Positions 16,852 through 27,446 of a stretch of 64,000 nt of DNA are shown here, in pieces. Position numbers and translations under genes: made by a program. How positions within the stretch are numbered: position 1 is the first letter of the stretch; every line of letters begins with the position of its first letter. The stretch is from JAAURB01 sp049649525 (lineage in GTDB: Bacteria > Cyanobacteriota > Cyanobacteriia > Cyanobacteriales > Microcoleaceae): assembly GCA_049649525.1 (NCBI GenBank), contig JBARZE010000063.1, positions 62,001 through 126,000 on the forward strand, written 5' to 3'. The notes below the pieces were generated by a model. It was not told where the DNA came from. It searched no databases and was given only the letters and a program-made list of their open reading frames with translations.

Positions 16852-18454
16852 AGGGAGAATAGGGGGTTGTGTTAACTATATCTTCAGTTTAACGTTAACT
16901 GATTCCGGATCGATACCCTATTCGATAGGGTTTAGAGAGGTGGCGAAGTCTGGAAAACCTGTGAGGCTAGACTTAAAGTCTGTTACATTGTTTGTTTTAT
17001 CAGTTTTTATGTTTCAGTTTAATCTTCAAGTTTAGATTACCGTGTTAGAGGTGATTGAGCAAATTTCCTATTTCTCAACTTGTGAATTCTGACTTTTAAC
17101 TTCCCTGCGTACCACCCAATGAACACTTATTCCTATTTCTAACGCCTCATTTAATAGTTGTCTGTATTCATGGGCTAGGTTCGTAACATCAAGTGCTATT
17201 AAAGTTGTTAAATGCTGTTCTAAACGAGCAAAAAGTTAATGATGTTGACTGATTATATAATGATTTTATCGAAAAATTAGTTCTATTTATAAAGCACAAA
17301 CTCAACTATCACGAGTCACTGCGATCGCATTTTTAACGGTTTTACGGTTAATAACTGTATTGTCTTATTTTCCTGCTGCAACTTATTGAACAAGCAAATG
17401 AACTACTTTTTCAATTCCATCATATTTTTATATTTATTTTCATAATTTAATCCCTCGCAGAAAAGGTTATAGTTTATTTTTTAAACACCCATTTATTCTT
17501 GTTTTACATCATACAGAAAATTAATCTAAAATCGCAGTATATAAAATAGCGTTTGAGTGGAAATAGGATAAATATTAAATCAAATCATGATTATTAAGAA
17601 AACAAAAATTGATACATTTAATACTCAATTGTAAATAATCCACTGTGAAAAAATTAGGGAAACAAACAGCTTTTTGTTATACTTAATTTTCCTATAACAA
17701 CGCCTTTAGTTATTGTTTTTTGACATAAATAACCGAACAAGCTATCAAATAAACTAATTTTAGTTAATTCTTTTAGTTCAGTTTCTGCTCACTCAAATAT
17801 TTTTAAATTAGATTCTGTTTTTATTGAAATAAAAAATAAATAGAATGAATAAAAATGAAATAAAAGTAAACTTTATACTTCCTAAAAATATGCTAAAACT
17901 CACTATTGTTGCTGTAAATAAAGTAATAACTTATAAAATAATTAGCTAATCACTATATTTAAAAGATATAATCTTATAAAATAAATAGTTGACTTTAGTA
18001 AACAAAAATGAGGCATTGAAATCAATAAGAATAACTTTAGAATAGTCAATGATACAAAAATCAAAATTAATGAAGCAAATCTTTTTACGGGTAAGCGATC
18101 GCCTGAAGCAAATATTATCTATAAATTGCTGAGACTCTCTCAAACAGAGTATTCCAAATCTTTATAGATCCAATTTCAATAAACATAATTAAGTGATTAT
18201 AGCCGTCAAACTGAAATCATCTGTAGTCATTTATATTCTTTATCGCTAAATTTTCATGGAATCATATTAATAGAAAAACCAAAAGCACAAATCCAGTCAG
18301 AATATTTTAATTTAGATTCTCTAAAATCATCTAAAAATAACGACAGATGAATCTTTCCACCTTTTCCTCTGTTCACTAAGCACAACAGGACTACCTTGAT
18401 TTCCGGTCAGAAAATTGATTATGATGAAAGTATTAAGAAATATTAATTTAATCG
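16852..18454. other. Long AT-rich gene-poor region
   Basis: Sixteen hundred bases with no intact gene. Base composition falls well below the flanking genes from about 17380 to 18320. Near 17068-17238 lies the remnant of a protein gene; elsewhere only A/T runs and two HIP1 octamers (near 17321 and 18099). Candidate minus-strand frames near 17946-18143 have AT-driven composition and are not supported. It may be the scar of a deleted or decayed locus. Confidence 0.5.
17068..17238 (-). pseudogene. 5'-truncated gene remnant
   Basis: On the minus strand, 56 codons lacking a start read LFARLEQHLTTLIALDVTNL, then AHEYRQLLNEALEIGISVHW, then VVRREVKSQ, ending VEK-stop. The amphipathic, protein-like composition contrasts with the noncoding DNA around it, and an in-frame TAA lies directly upstream, so the 5' part is missing. 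I do not recognise the parent family with confidence. Confidence 0.4.
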
Positions 18455-19987
18455 ATGTCTAAGGTCACTAAACCCCATGTAATTGTAATTGGCGCAGGTA
18501 TCGGCGGCCTGACGGCGGGGGCGCTGCTAGCCCGTCGTGGATATTCAGTAAAAATATTCGATCAAGCCATTGTTCCGGGGGGTTGTGCCTCCACCTTTAA
18601 GCGGCGAGGGTTTACCTTTGATGTGGGGGCAACTCAAGTCGCCGGGTTAGAACCGGGGGGAATTCATCATCGGATTTTTTCAGAGTTAGAGATAGATCTC
18701 CCAGATGCAACTCCCTGTGATCCAGCTTGTGCGGTGTTTTTACCGAACGAAACCGAACCCATCAACGTTTGGCGAAACCCAGAAAAATGGCAACAGGAAA
18801 GATCTCGACAGTTTCCGGGAAGTGAATCATTTTGGGGGCTAATGTCAACCCTATTTAACGCATCCTGGCGGTTTCAATCTCGCGATCCGGTCTTACCCCC
18901 TCGCAACTTATGGGACTTATGGCAATTAACCACTGCTGTTCGTCCGGATACACTGATCACGTTACCTTTTACTTTTACCACAGTCGCCCAAGCCTTGAGA
19001 GGGTATCAACTCGGGGATGACAAACGATTGAAAACTTTTTTAGATTTACAATTAAAGCTGTATTCTCAAGTGGATACAGAAGAAACAGCCTTACTCTATG
19101 CTGCCACAGCATTAGGGGTTTCTCAGGAACCTCTTGGCCTATTTCATCTTCTAGGAAGTATGCAGGTATTAAGCGATCGCTTAGTGCAAGCATTTGAACG
19201 AGATGGAGGTGAGTTGTTCATGCAGCATACTGTTGAAGCAGTTGAAACAGAGAATAACAAAGCTGTCGCTGTTGGTGTTCGCAACCCAAAAACAGGGCAA
19301 GTATGGCGTGAGGCAGCCGATATTGTGGTTGCTAATGTCACAGTACAGAATTTAGTGAATTTGTTGGGAACAGACACCCAGCAGACCTCAATTGGTTCTC
19401 TAATGCGGCAAACCTTTAAACGTCGTGTCGAGAAATTACCGCCAGTTTCTGGGGCATTTGTGATCTATCTGGGGGTAGATCGTTCAGCAATTCCGCCCGG
19501 ATGTCCCCCTCATCTACAGTTTCTGTATGATTATGACAAACAGATTGGAGAAAATAACTCATTATTTGTTTCTGTAAGTCATCCGGGAGATGGACGTGCA
19601 CCAGCCGGAAAAGCGACTATTATTGCTTCTAGCTTTACCGATACCCATCAATGGTGGAATTGTAACGATTATGCCGCGTTAAAGGCTCAGTATACTCAAG
19701 AAGCAATTGCTCGGTTGAGTTCTTATTTTCATCTCACCCCAGAGACAATTCTTCACACTGAAGCTGCAACCCCTCGGACTTTTGCTCGCTATACAGCCCG
19801 TGAGCAAGGCGTGGTTGGGGGATTGGGTCAAAGAATTTCTACTTTTGGGCCATTTGGATTTGCTAACCGCACTCCCGTTCAAAAATTGTGGTTAGTGGGA
19901 GACTGCACTCATCCCGGAGAAGGTACCGCTGGTGTTTCTTATTCAGCATTAACTGTAGTTCGGCAAATTGAAGCTGATTTCGGGTAG
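18455..19987 (+). CDS. crtD: Carotenoid C-3',4' desaturase CrtD (FAD-dependent phytoene desaturase family)
   Basis: Role: introduces the 3',4' double bond in the myxol branch, leading to myxoxanthophyll glycosides in cyanobacterial membranes. Seen: a Rossmann FAD motif VIGAGIGGLTAG at residues 11-22, then RRGYSVKIFDQAIVPGGCAS, the substrate-side block DVGATQVAGLEPGGIHHRIF, and the C-terminal FAD closure KLWLVGDCTHPGEGTAGVSYS. The ATQVAGLEPGG and QFPGSESFW blocks distinguish cyanobacterial CrtD from the CrtH isomerase and CrtP/CrtQ desaturases. Length 510 aa is normal. No other carotenoid gene is adjacent. Confidence 0.8.
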   Translation: MSKVTKPHVIVIGAGIGGLTAGALLARRGYSVKIFDQAIVPGGCASTFKRRGFTFDVGATQVAGLEPGGIHHRIFSELEIDLPDATPCDPACAVFLPNETEPINVWRNPEKWQQERSRQFPGSESFWGLMSTLFNASWRFQSRDPVLPPRNLWDLWQLTTAVRPDTLITLPFTFTTVAQALRGYQLGDDKRLKTFLDLQLKLYSQVDTEETALLYAATALGVSQEPLGLFHLLGSMQVLSDRLVQAFERDGGELFMQHTVEAVETENNKAVAVGVRNPKTGQVWREAADIVVANVTVQNLVNLLGTDTQQTSIGSLMRQTFKRRVEKLPPVSGAFVIYLGVDRSAIPPGCPPHLQFLYDYDKQIGENNSLFVSVSHPGDGRAPAGKATIIASSFTDTHQWWNCNDYAALKAQYTQEAIARLSSYFHLTPETILHTEAATPRTFARYTAREQGVVGGLGQRISTFGPFGFANRTPVQKLWLVGDCTHPGEGTAGVSYSALTVVRQIEADFG

Positions 19988-21126
19988 AAGTAAACACCAT
20001 ATTCTACTTTTTACTCAAGAAAAGTGAATGAATTAACAATGCAATTGATGCAATTTTATTAAAAATTAGCTGATATCAGCCTCAATATAAATTAGAGTAT
20101 AGGAGTCTTTATAGTACGGCTCAAACTGAAAATTGATTAATCTAAAAGACTGGAATTTATCATGCTGGAGGTATAACCGAAATATCAAAAATCATTCTAT
20201 AATAACGAGAATCCCATCAGCGGTTAGAGTCTGTCTGAACCGATAAAAATCTAGAATAGAAAGAAGAGAATTAAGTCCTCTATTGACCGTTATATCAATG
20301 ACTATAAGTCTTTGATGCGATCGGCTACTCTATATGTTCTAGTCTCCTTCGGTTCCGTGGTCAGAGTAACAAACTGAAGAAATAGTATACAGAAGTTTTT
20401 CAAGTTAATGTTGTCAAATTGACAGGTAGTGAGTTAATATAAAAATATCCGTGGAAGCACTGAAGAGTGCTGTACTAGCAGAACAGAGAGACATCCATGT
20501 TTTCCTTGATATAGGGCTAAGCTAAATAACAGTCAGTGATCTGTTTAGAGAAATCATAGATTTCATAGCAAATAGTCCTTATAGTTGATTGTGGAAAAAA
20601 ATAAAAATTTGTGTAGTTTAGCTCACTAGCAAATTTGTCTAAGTCCGTTCAACTCCAGCAGAATATAAGCTGCGTAGAGTCAAATCAAAAGAGCTACTCC
20701 CTAACTTTAATGTAATGAATTGAGAATCGTTTAAATTGGGAATAAGGTATGCAGTGGAACGTAAAGTAGCCTTTCTTTGTAACTAAGCATAACGAGCGAG
20801 ATGTTTAATTAATGCTAAAGTTTCCCAATTTAATTACCAGTGTATCTGACTATTATTCAGAATCAATAGATTATAATGCGATAAGCTTCTAGGTATTTAC
20901 AATATCAACTGCTGAAATCTCTTTAAATGATTAGAGAGTTTATTTGATCTATGAATGAAAATCTTAAAGAAAAAATACTCAATCCCTAAATTTTTTTAGA
21001 CTAGATTTTCTTGATTAAAAAACGATACTCTCATGATGTTTATTCCTGATTCAAAGTTCGGAATATATTCTTCAAGTTAAAGCCTTTCAATTTAATTTTA
21101 CTTAAAAAACTCAGGAAACTAGGGTC
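19988..21126. other. Long intergenic region upstream of the RTX adhesin gene
   Basis: Over 1.1 kb between two plus-strand genes without a supportable frame. A leader this long ahead of a giant secreted-protein gene is likely to contain its promoter and regulatory sites, but I see no recognisable operator, riboswitch or hairpin cluster. Confidence 0.4.
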
Positions 21127-24100
21127 ATGTCAATACCAATTCAATCAATCAATGCAAGCTATGAAAATCTTCCGGAGAATCAGGAGGATCAATATACAGC
21201 AGCCTCTACTTTTGATCCTGATGATGTTATAAATTATGACTTTCAAGTCGGAGAGGAAAATAATCTTAGAATATCTGGATTTACAGATGCTAATGGTGAA
21301 AACTATACCTTAATTGAAACCATCAACCAAATTGATATTCAACGAATTGATAACGATTCAGTTCAAGGGAGACAACAAGTCATTTGGTTTGAACAGGAAA
21401 GCCGAACAGATACAGAAATTAATCTCAAATCCAGTGGCTTTTCAACAATTGAAATGGAAGAAGTGTTGCTGGGTTCTATTATTAACCGAGGAACAGATAA
21501 TATATTTGCCAACCAAGGTAATCTAGATGGCAATATTAATAATGTTGAACGGGTAGATTTTGTGACGGCTGATGGAATTGTTGCACCAGTCGAATTCTTA
21601 GATGGCGTAGGTTTCTTAATTCTAGAACGGGGGGGAAATGATCCATTTCAAATTGCAGCAGTTACAGAAGTTAATGAAGCGGGAGAACCCATCGCGTTTG
21701 GTGAACTGGTTCCTATAGACGACCCCGATAATCAATGGGGTGATGCTCAAGATGAGTTTGATATTACCGCAGAAGTAATGCGGAGTAATACACCCAATCA
21801 AGTCTTACAATCTTCTGCTGAATTATCTACTCAGCCGATTTCTGGAATTTTCTTCAGTTATGACAATTTGGGGATTGTCGGAGATCAAATTTTCCATGGT
21901 TTCTCAATTTTTCCACCGGATATCGACGAAGATAATGATTTAATTGGATTAACCGACTTTCCTCTCGACACCCCAGACAGAGACCGCTCACCAGGGGGTG
22001 ATAACCGTCAGATTGGAGGATTAGACTTAATTTCTAATGCAAGTATTTTTGTCAGAGATGATATTCAGCTACCGCCTGCAATTACTAGCGATGGTGCAGG
22101 AGACACAGCAGATATTGAGGCATTAGAAAATGCAGTTGCAGTTACAGATGTTGAGAGTATTGATGAACTAGACGAAGAAGGAAATGGCTTAGAATATACT
22201 ATTACTGGTGGCTTAGATGCAGGCTTATTTACCATTAACGAAGTCACAGGTGTTTTAGAGTTCCAAACCCCGCTAGATTTTGAAACCCCAACCGATAGCG
22301 ATCGAGATAATATTTATCAAGTTGAAGTCACTGTAACTGATACAGATGGTTTGAGCGATGTTCAACTGTTAAATATTACGCTGACAGATGAAAACGAAGC
22401 GCCGGTCATCATCAGTAATGAAGGATTGGAAACGGTCAATCTTGAGTTGTTAGAAAACATGACTCGGGTGACTAATATTGAAACAGAAGATGACCAGGAT
22501 ACAGAAAATAATGGCTTAATCTACACGATTAGTGGTGGGTTAGACGGCGCTGTTTTTCGGATTGATGAAAACACAGGGGAACTGATTTTTCTGAGTCCTC
22601 CAGATTTTGAAGATCCAGCCGATAGTAATCAGGATAATATCTATCAACTTGAAGTTACAGTCACAGATTCGGGTGGGCTAACAGACGTTCAAGCGTTCGA
22701 GATTGAAATTATTAATCAGCTTGAAAATGAAGCACCAGTTATTATTAGTAATGGGGGACAAGAGACGGCAAATATTCCCCTGGAGATAGACACAGAACGA
22801 CCCAGTGTGGTTGTGACGAATGTAGATAGTGCAGATGACTTAGATACAGAAGGAAGTGGACTCACTTACAATGTTGTTGGTGGGTCGGATGCGAATCAAT
22901 TTACGATTGATGCAGATACAGGGTTGTTGAGTTTTATCAGCCTTCCCAGCCGTGGTAACCCGACAGACAGTAATCAAGACAATACTTACGAAGTCATTGT
23001 TAATGTGACTGACTCCAATAATGCCACAGATAGTCAAACATTATTGATTACCCCCAGCTTTCTACCCATTATTGAACCTGTTTTAATTAGCGCCGTTGAT
23101 GATAGCGGTATTACTGCAGAAAATACTCCCACTATCCTAAATATTTTAGCCAACGATATAGGTTTACCTGACTCTGTAGACGGCTTGATTACGCTGGGAA
23201 ATGCGACCGGAGGAACTGCCCAACTCGATCCCGACGGTAATGTCGTGTTTACACCCAATCCAGACTTTACAGGAGTCGCGACGTTTAGCTATACCCTCTC
23301 CGATGGAACCAATAGTAGTACGGGTCTTGTCAGTATCGATGTGACACCCGTCAATGATCCTCCCGTGGCGGTGGCAGATAGTACAACAACGCCAGAAAAT
23401 CAAGCTGTAACTCTTGATGTAGCAGCCAATGATCAAGATAGGGATAATTCTCTAGATCTCGCTACTGTGGCGATCGCTACTGCGCCGGATAATGGTTCTG
23501 TTAGCATCAACCCTAATACCGGAGAAATTACCTATACTCCCAATCAAAACTTTAATGGGACAGAAACCTTTACTTATCGAATTGCCGACGTTGAAGGGGC
23601 TAGATCTAATCCCGCAACCGTTACCGTAACAGTTGACAGTGTCAATCAATCTCCAACCACAGACGATACAAGCATAACTGTTGCCCCCGATGATACTATC
23701 TCTTTTCCCGATCTGATCTTTGATGATGCAGATGGTGATGTGACTGAGATTACGTTTACACAAGTCCCCAACCCTAATTCAGGAGTAATCTTGTTAGATG
23801 GAGAACCCATTCAAGCGGGTCAAACTATCTCAGTTAGCGATCTTGACCGATTAGAAATTCAAACAACAGATGACTTTAGCGATAGTAATATTGGCTTTAC
23901 CGTCACTGATAACGAAGGATCTACCTCTACACCCGGTTTGATTTCCCTGGTTCGTCAAAATGACCCAACCCCGACCCCAACTCCTACACCCGATCCGACT
24001 CCGACCCCCACACCCACACCCGATCCGACTCCGACCCCAACACCTGACCCAACTCCGACCCCAACACCCACACCCGATCCAACCCCAACACCCACACCCG

Positions 24101-26262
24101 ATCCAACACCCGAACCCAATCAACCCCCTGTTGCTTCTAATCAAGATCTAGAAACCGAATTTAATACCCCTATTACTTTTGATGGTTTAGAAGATGTGAT
24201 TGATCCAGATACCCCGCGAGATCAAATCACCATTGACTTAGATCCGAGTCAACCAGGCATTCAAGATAGTCTTGATATCCCCGGTCAAGGAAGTTTCACC
24301 GTCGATGATCAAGGTAATATTACCTTTACCCCAGAAGATGGATTTAGCGGGACTGTCACCATTCCATTTACTGTCGAAGATAGTGAAGGAGGAACCTCAG
24401 ACACCAGCGAAATTTCAATTTTCGTTCCCAACCAACCCCCAGTTGCTATTGACGCTAGCATAGCTGCCATTCCCAATAATGGTGCGGTTACCCCTTTAAT
24501 CAATGCATTACGGGCAACTGATCCTGATGGGACAATAGCGCAGTTTACCTTAACCGAATTACCATTACCAGAACAAGGCACACTGCTACTCAATGGCAAC
24601 TCCATCACAGACTTAGATTCACTCAATCCGAATCAAGCCTCTCAACTACGGTTTGTTCCTGACTTTAACTTTCCGGGGGGAGAAGTCACATTTACGTTTA
24701 CTGCCACAGATGACGGCGATGCGATTTCTAATACTGCCACTGTCACTTTACTGGTAGATCCGGCTACTGGCGATCCTTTCCCTGGGGGAGGTGAGGATGA
24801 TGGCGATGATGATGAGATGGACAATCCTACTATTCCCCGAGAGGATGATGATGATGACCCACAAACCCCCGGTGGCGGCGAGGATGATGATTGTGGTTGT
24901 TGTCCCTCCATACCTGAATTTACCGCAGTGATGTTTCCGGATCGACCTCAATTGGGGGCTAACCCTCCAGAAGGAACTAATAGCGTCGTCAATGGTACAA
25001 CTGCAGATGATTTGTTCGTGGCGGCAGTTGATCCCGACTGGATCAGTGGAAATTTAGGTAACGACACTCTCCGAGGTAATATCAATAACGATACCCTACG
25101 TGGAGAAGCGGGAGATGATTGGCTGTTTGCGGGTTTAGATAATATCCCAGGGCCACGAGACACCAACGGACAAGATTGGTTAGATGGGGGAGAAGGGGAT
25201 GATTTCCTCTCCGCCAATGAAAACGAAGATTTTGTCATGGGAGATACTGGTCATGATATCGCCTACGGTGGTAAGGGTGACGATCAAATGTTTGGTGATG
25301 CGGGTAACGATACCCTGTATGGCGACGCGGGTAACGATACCATAATTGGCAGCAATGGCAGTTCTAACCCTGTTGGGATCGGTGAGGAACAAGATGTGTT
25401 GTATGGCTATCGGGATCAAGACATGATTCAAGGTGGTCCCGGTAACGATACGGTCTACAGCGGTAAGGAAGATGACTTCAGCTTCGGCGGGAAAGATGCA
25501 GATTGGATGTGGGGTGACTTAGGAGATGATACTCTCTACGGTGACCAAGGATCGGACACAATGTTTGGGGATACTAATGATCCCGAGCAAACCTCTCCAG
25601 AAGGTCAAGATTTGATGTGGGGGGGTTCGGGTGATGACTTCATGACGGGCAACCGCAACGCTGATACCCTCAGTGGTGGCGTTGGCAATGATACTGTCCG
25701 AGGCGGTAAAGAAAATGACCTGTTATTCGGCGATGTCGGCAATGATGTGTTATTCGGAGACTTAGGAGACGATACTCTCTGCGGTAATGAAGGCAACGAC
25801 ACGATGTATGGGGATACCGAAGACGACGAAGCCCCAGGCGGCGCTGATAAACTCTCGGGTGGGTTAGGGTCGGATGTCCTCAGTGGAAACCAGGGAACTG
25901 ATACTTTATCTGGAGATGATGGTAATGATACCGTGTATGGCGGTAAAGGCAATGATTTACTACGAGGTAAAGCGGGAGACGACTGGTTGTGGGGCGATGA
26001 GGGGAACGATACCTTAGCAGGCGGTGAAGGCAGCGATCGCTTTGTTTTATTGCCCGGTAATGGTAGCGATCTGATTGAAGACTTTACGATAGGTGAGGAT
26101 CTGTTGGTTATCGCCAATCAAACCACATTCGCTGATCTTAGTATCATTCAAGATGAAACCTCTACTCTGATTAACTTTGGCGATCAGACAATTGCAACTC
26201 TCAATAATATTTCGGCTGATCTGGTGAGTGAAGAGAGTTTCTCTTTTGAGACCGTAGTCTAA
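21127..26262 (+). CDS. Giant secreted cadherin-like / RTX calcium-binding protein, 1711 aa
   Basis: Seen in order: a unique N-terminal region (1-310) without signal peptide; three cadherin-like repeats of about 105 aa (about 315-640), each with the pattern LDFE.P.DS..DN.YQ.EVTVTD; two or three VCBS/Big-9-like Ig repeats with SYTLSDGT and TFTYRIAD (about 650-830); a Thr-Pro-Asp-Pro linker (about 942-995); two more Ig-like repeats; an acidic Gly/Asp linker ending DDDCGCCPS; and about 400 residues of RTX nonapeptides GGxGND.LxG; then the C-terminal LIEDFTIGEDLLVI. Known: no N-signal plus C-terminal RTX marks type I (ABC-MFP-OMP) secretion, folding on external Ca2+. Inferred: cell-surface, S-layer-like or adhesion/motility protein. 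The secretion genes are not adjacent. Confidence 0.88.
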   Translation: MSIPIQSINASYENLPENQEDQYTAASTFDPDDVINYDFQVGEENNLRISGFTDANGENYTLIETINQIDIQRIDNDSVQGRQQVIWFEQESRTDTEINLKSSGFSTIEMEEVLLGSIINRGTDNIFANQGNLDGNINNVERVDFVTADGIVAPVEFLDGVGFLILERGGNDPFQIAAVTEVNEAGEPIAFGELVPIDDPDNQWGDAQDEFDITAEVMRSNTPNQVLQSSAELSTQPISGIFFSYDNLGIVGDQIFHGFSIFPPDIDEDNDLIGLTDFPLDTPDRDRSPGGDNRQIGGLDLISNASIFVRDDIQLPPAITSDGAGDTADIEALENAVAVTDVESIDELDEEGNGLEYTITGGLDAGLFTINEVTGVLEFQTPLDFETPTDSDRDNIYQVEVTVTDTDGLSDVQLLNITLTDENEAPVIISNEGLETVNLELLENMTRVTNIETEDDQDTENNGLIYTISGGLDGAVFRIDENTGELIFLSPPDFEDPADSNQDNIYQLEVTVTDSGGLTDVQAFEIEIINQLENEAPVIISNGGQETANIPLEIDTERPSVVVTNVDSADDLDTEGSGLTYNVVGGSDANQFTIDADTGLLSFISLPSRGNPTDSNQDNTYEVIVNVTDSNNATDSQTLLITPSFLPIIEPVLISAVDDSGITAENTPTILNILANDIGLPDSVDGLITLGNATGGTAQLDPDGNVVFTPNPDFTGVATFSYTLSDGTNSSTGLVSIDVTPVNDPPVAVADSTTTPENQAVTLDVAANDQDRDNSLDLATVAIATAPDNGSVSINPNTGEITYTPNQNFNGTETFTYRIADVEGARSNPATVTVTVDSVNQSPTTDDTSITVAPDDTISFPDLIFDDADGDVTEITFTQVPNPNSGVILLDGEPIQAGQTISVSDLDRLEIQTTDDFSDSNIGFTVTDNEGSTSTPGLISLVRQNDPTPTPTPTPDPTPTPTPTPDPTPTPTPDPTPTPTPTPDPTPTPTPDPTPEPNQPPVASNQDLETEFNTPITFDGLEDVIDPDTPRDQITIDLDPSQPGIQDSLDIPGQGSFTVDDQGNITFTPEDGFSGTVTIPFTVEDSEGGTSDTSEISIFVPNQPPVAIDASIAAIPNNGAVTPLINALRATDPDGTIAQFTLTELPLPEQGTLLLNGNSITDLDSLNPNQASQLRFVPDFNFPGGEVTFTFTATDDGDAISNTATVTLLVDPATGDPFPGGGEDDGDDDEMDNPTIPREDDDDDPQTPGGGEDDDCGCCPSIPEFTAVMFPDRPQLGANPPEGTNSVVNGTTADDLFVAAVDPDWISGNLGNDTLRGNINNDTLRGEAGDDWLFAGLDNIPGPRDTNGQDWLDGGEGDDFLSANENEDFVMGDTGHDIAYGGKGDDQMFGDAGNDTLYGDAGNDTIIGSNGSSNPVGIGEEQDVLYGYRDQDMIQGGPGNDTVYSGKEDDFSFGGKDADWMWGDLGDDTLYGDQGSDTMFGDTNDPEQTSPEGQDLMWGGSGDDFMTGNRNADTLSGGVGNDTVRGGKENDLLFGDVGNDVLFGDLGDDTLCGNEGNDTMYGDTEDDEAPGGADKLSGGLGSDVLSGNQGTDTLSGDDGNDTVYGGKGNDLLRGKAGDDWLWGDEGNDTLAGGEGSDRFVLLPGNGSDLIEDFTIGEDLLVIANQTTFADLSIIQDETSTLINFGDQTIATLNNISADLVSEESFSFETVV

Positions 26263-26408
26263 CATCGACTCAGGGGCGCAAATCATGTGTCCCCATTGTT
26301 TCTCTTGAGAAAGTCAGATCTCGAATTGGTAAGTAAATATACTAATTTGATCTGACTTGGTCTGTTATGATGCAATTGCCCTGCATAACCGAGCATATAA
26401 CCCTGCTA

Positions 26409-26434
26409 GGCTCACCAAATTCGGTGGGCTTTTG
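26409..26434 (+). terminator. Rho-independent terminator after the RTX gene
   Basis: GCTCACC, loop AAATTC, GGTGGGC with one G-U pair, followed by TTTTGTCTT. It lies about 145 bases past the RTX gene stop and before the convergent acetyltransferase gene. Confidence 0.7.
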
Positions 26435-26504
26435 TCTTAAACTCTGATGAATGATGAATGATGAATTATGATTCTCTCACCCATTCTCCATTACCCGTTA
26501 CCCG

Positions 26505-27026
26505 CTACTCCCCACTCCCTAACGTCTTGATCATCGAAATAGACTGAGGTTGATATCCTAATTTTTTGTAGAGGTCGAGGGCGGGCTGATTTTGGACAAA
26601 TACCTGTAAACTAATTTTGCGATCGCCTCGTTGTTTTGTCCAGTTTTCGGCCTGACGAACCAAAGCTGAAGCAATTCCCAGGCGACGGTGTTGAGGCATC
26701 ACATACAACAGGAAAATATGAGTCATGCGATCGCCTCCAATTTGATCTACAGCGTTTCCGAGCCATAAACCCGCAACGGGGGTTAAATGAGATAAGTGAG
26801 GTAAACCCTCATGTTGAGTCGGTTGTACTTTTGCTGTTTCCTCTACCCACCATAATGGGGTTGCTGCCGAAAAATACTGTTGTACCGTTTGGGTTAAATG
26901 ACTAAAATCCTGGTCGGGATACAATTCTTTATAGGTGCGATGCATAAACTTTAGCAATAACGCCCGATCTATGCCCGAACCTTTGCGGAGTTTGTAACCC
27001 GGAGTTAGTTTAATGTCATCTATCAT
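26505..27026 (-). CDS. GNAT family N-acetyltransferase
   Basis: Seen: a central beta strand GLWLGNAVDQ, the acetyl-CoA pyrophosphate-binding motif MPQHRRLGIASALVRQAENW (about residues 131-150, matching Q/RxxGxG/A), and a C-terminal LQVFVQNQPALDLYKKLGYQ, the standard GNAT motif B ending in Tyr. Length 173 aa is normal. Substrate unknown. Its start lies 9 bases after the stop of a 50-codon membrane-peptide gene on the same strand, so the two are probably one transcript with the small gene first. Confidence 0.88.
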   Translation of the reverse strand: MIDDIKLTPGYKLRKGSGIDRALLLKFMHRTYKELYPDQDFSHLTQTVQQYFSAATPLWWVEETAKVQPTQHEGLPHLSHLTPVAGLWLGNAVDQIGGDRMTHIFLLYVMPQHRRLGIASALVRQAENWTKQRGDRKISLQVFVQNQPALDLYKKLGYQPQSISMIKTLGSGE

Positions 27027-27035
27027 TCCACGTCT

Positions 27036-27188
27036 TTAGCTGGCTTCAGCCGGATACTCAATTTCACCCACAGGCGCAGGTGCCATCATGTCACTCGGCA
27101 AGAAAATACGGGCGCTAACAGCCACCAACGCCACCAGAAAAATGAGCAAAACCAGAAAAGGAGCGACATATTGACGAAAGAAAGCCAT
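27036..27188 (-). CDS. Small single-pass membrane protein, 50 aa
   Basis: The frame gives MAFFRQYVAPFLVLLIFLVALVAVSARIF in two parts: a short basic head, one long hydrophobic helix (about residues 8-30), and then a Pro/acid-rich tail PSDMMAPAPVGEIEYPAEAS. A head inside and acidic tail outside is expected. It is compact, well formed and leads directly into the acetyltransferase gene, which supports a real gene too short for routine annotation. I do not recognise a named family. Confidence 0.6.
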   Translation of the reverse strand: MAFFRQYVAPFLVLLIFLVALVAVSARIFLPSDMMAPAPVGEIEYPAEAS

Positions 27189-27446
27189 AATCAATGATAA
27201 ATTCAATAATTTATGTAAGATTGTAACGTTTTCTTTTGTTTGTTCACAAGGTTTGTCTCAGCAGAGGTGCAACGGGTGTCACCTATAGCGTTACGGTGCG
27301 ATCTCAGACGCTGGGAAACCCATAATTAATTGATGACTAATTTACTCTATCTTCATGTTCTATTTTTTCTATTGCTAAAGATGATCGTTAATGCTTTATA
27401 TTAAAAGAGCGGTTTTCAAGTCGTCATTCTTTCTATATTAAAAAAT

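Noticed and set aside
17946..18143. Minus-strand 65-codon frame in the AT-rich region
   Set aside because: Phe/Ile/Lys/Tyr-rich composition is what random AT-rich DNA gives; no start context or conserved motif.
23851..24144. Gly/Trp/Cys-rich minus-strand frame inside the giant RTX gene
   Set aside because: It is the mirror of the Thr-Pro-Asp repeat linker on the coding strand; repeated codons create an open but meaningless frame.
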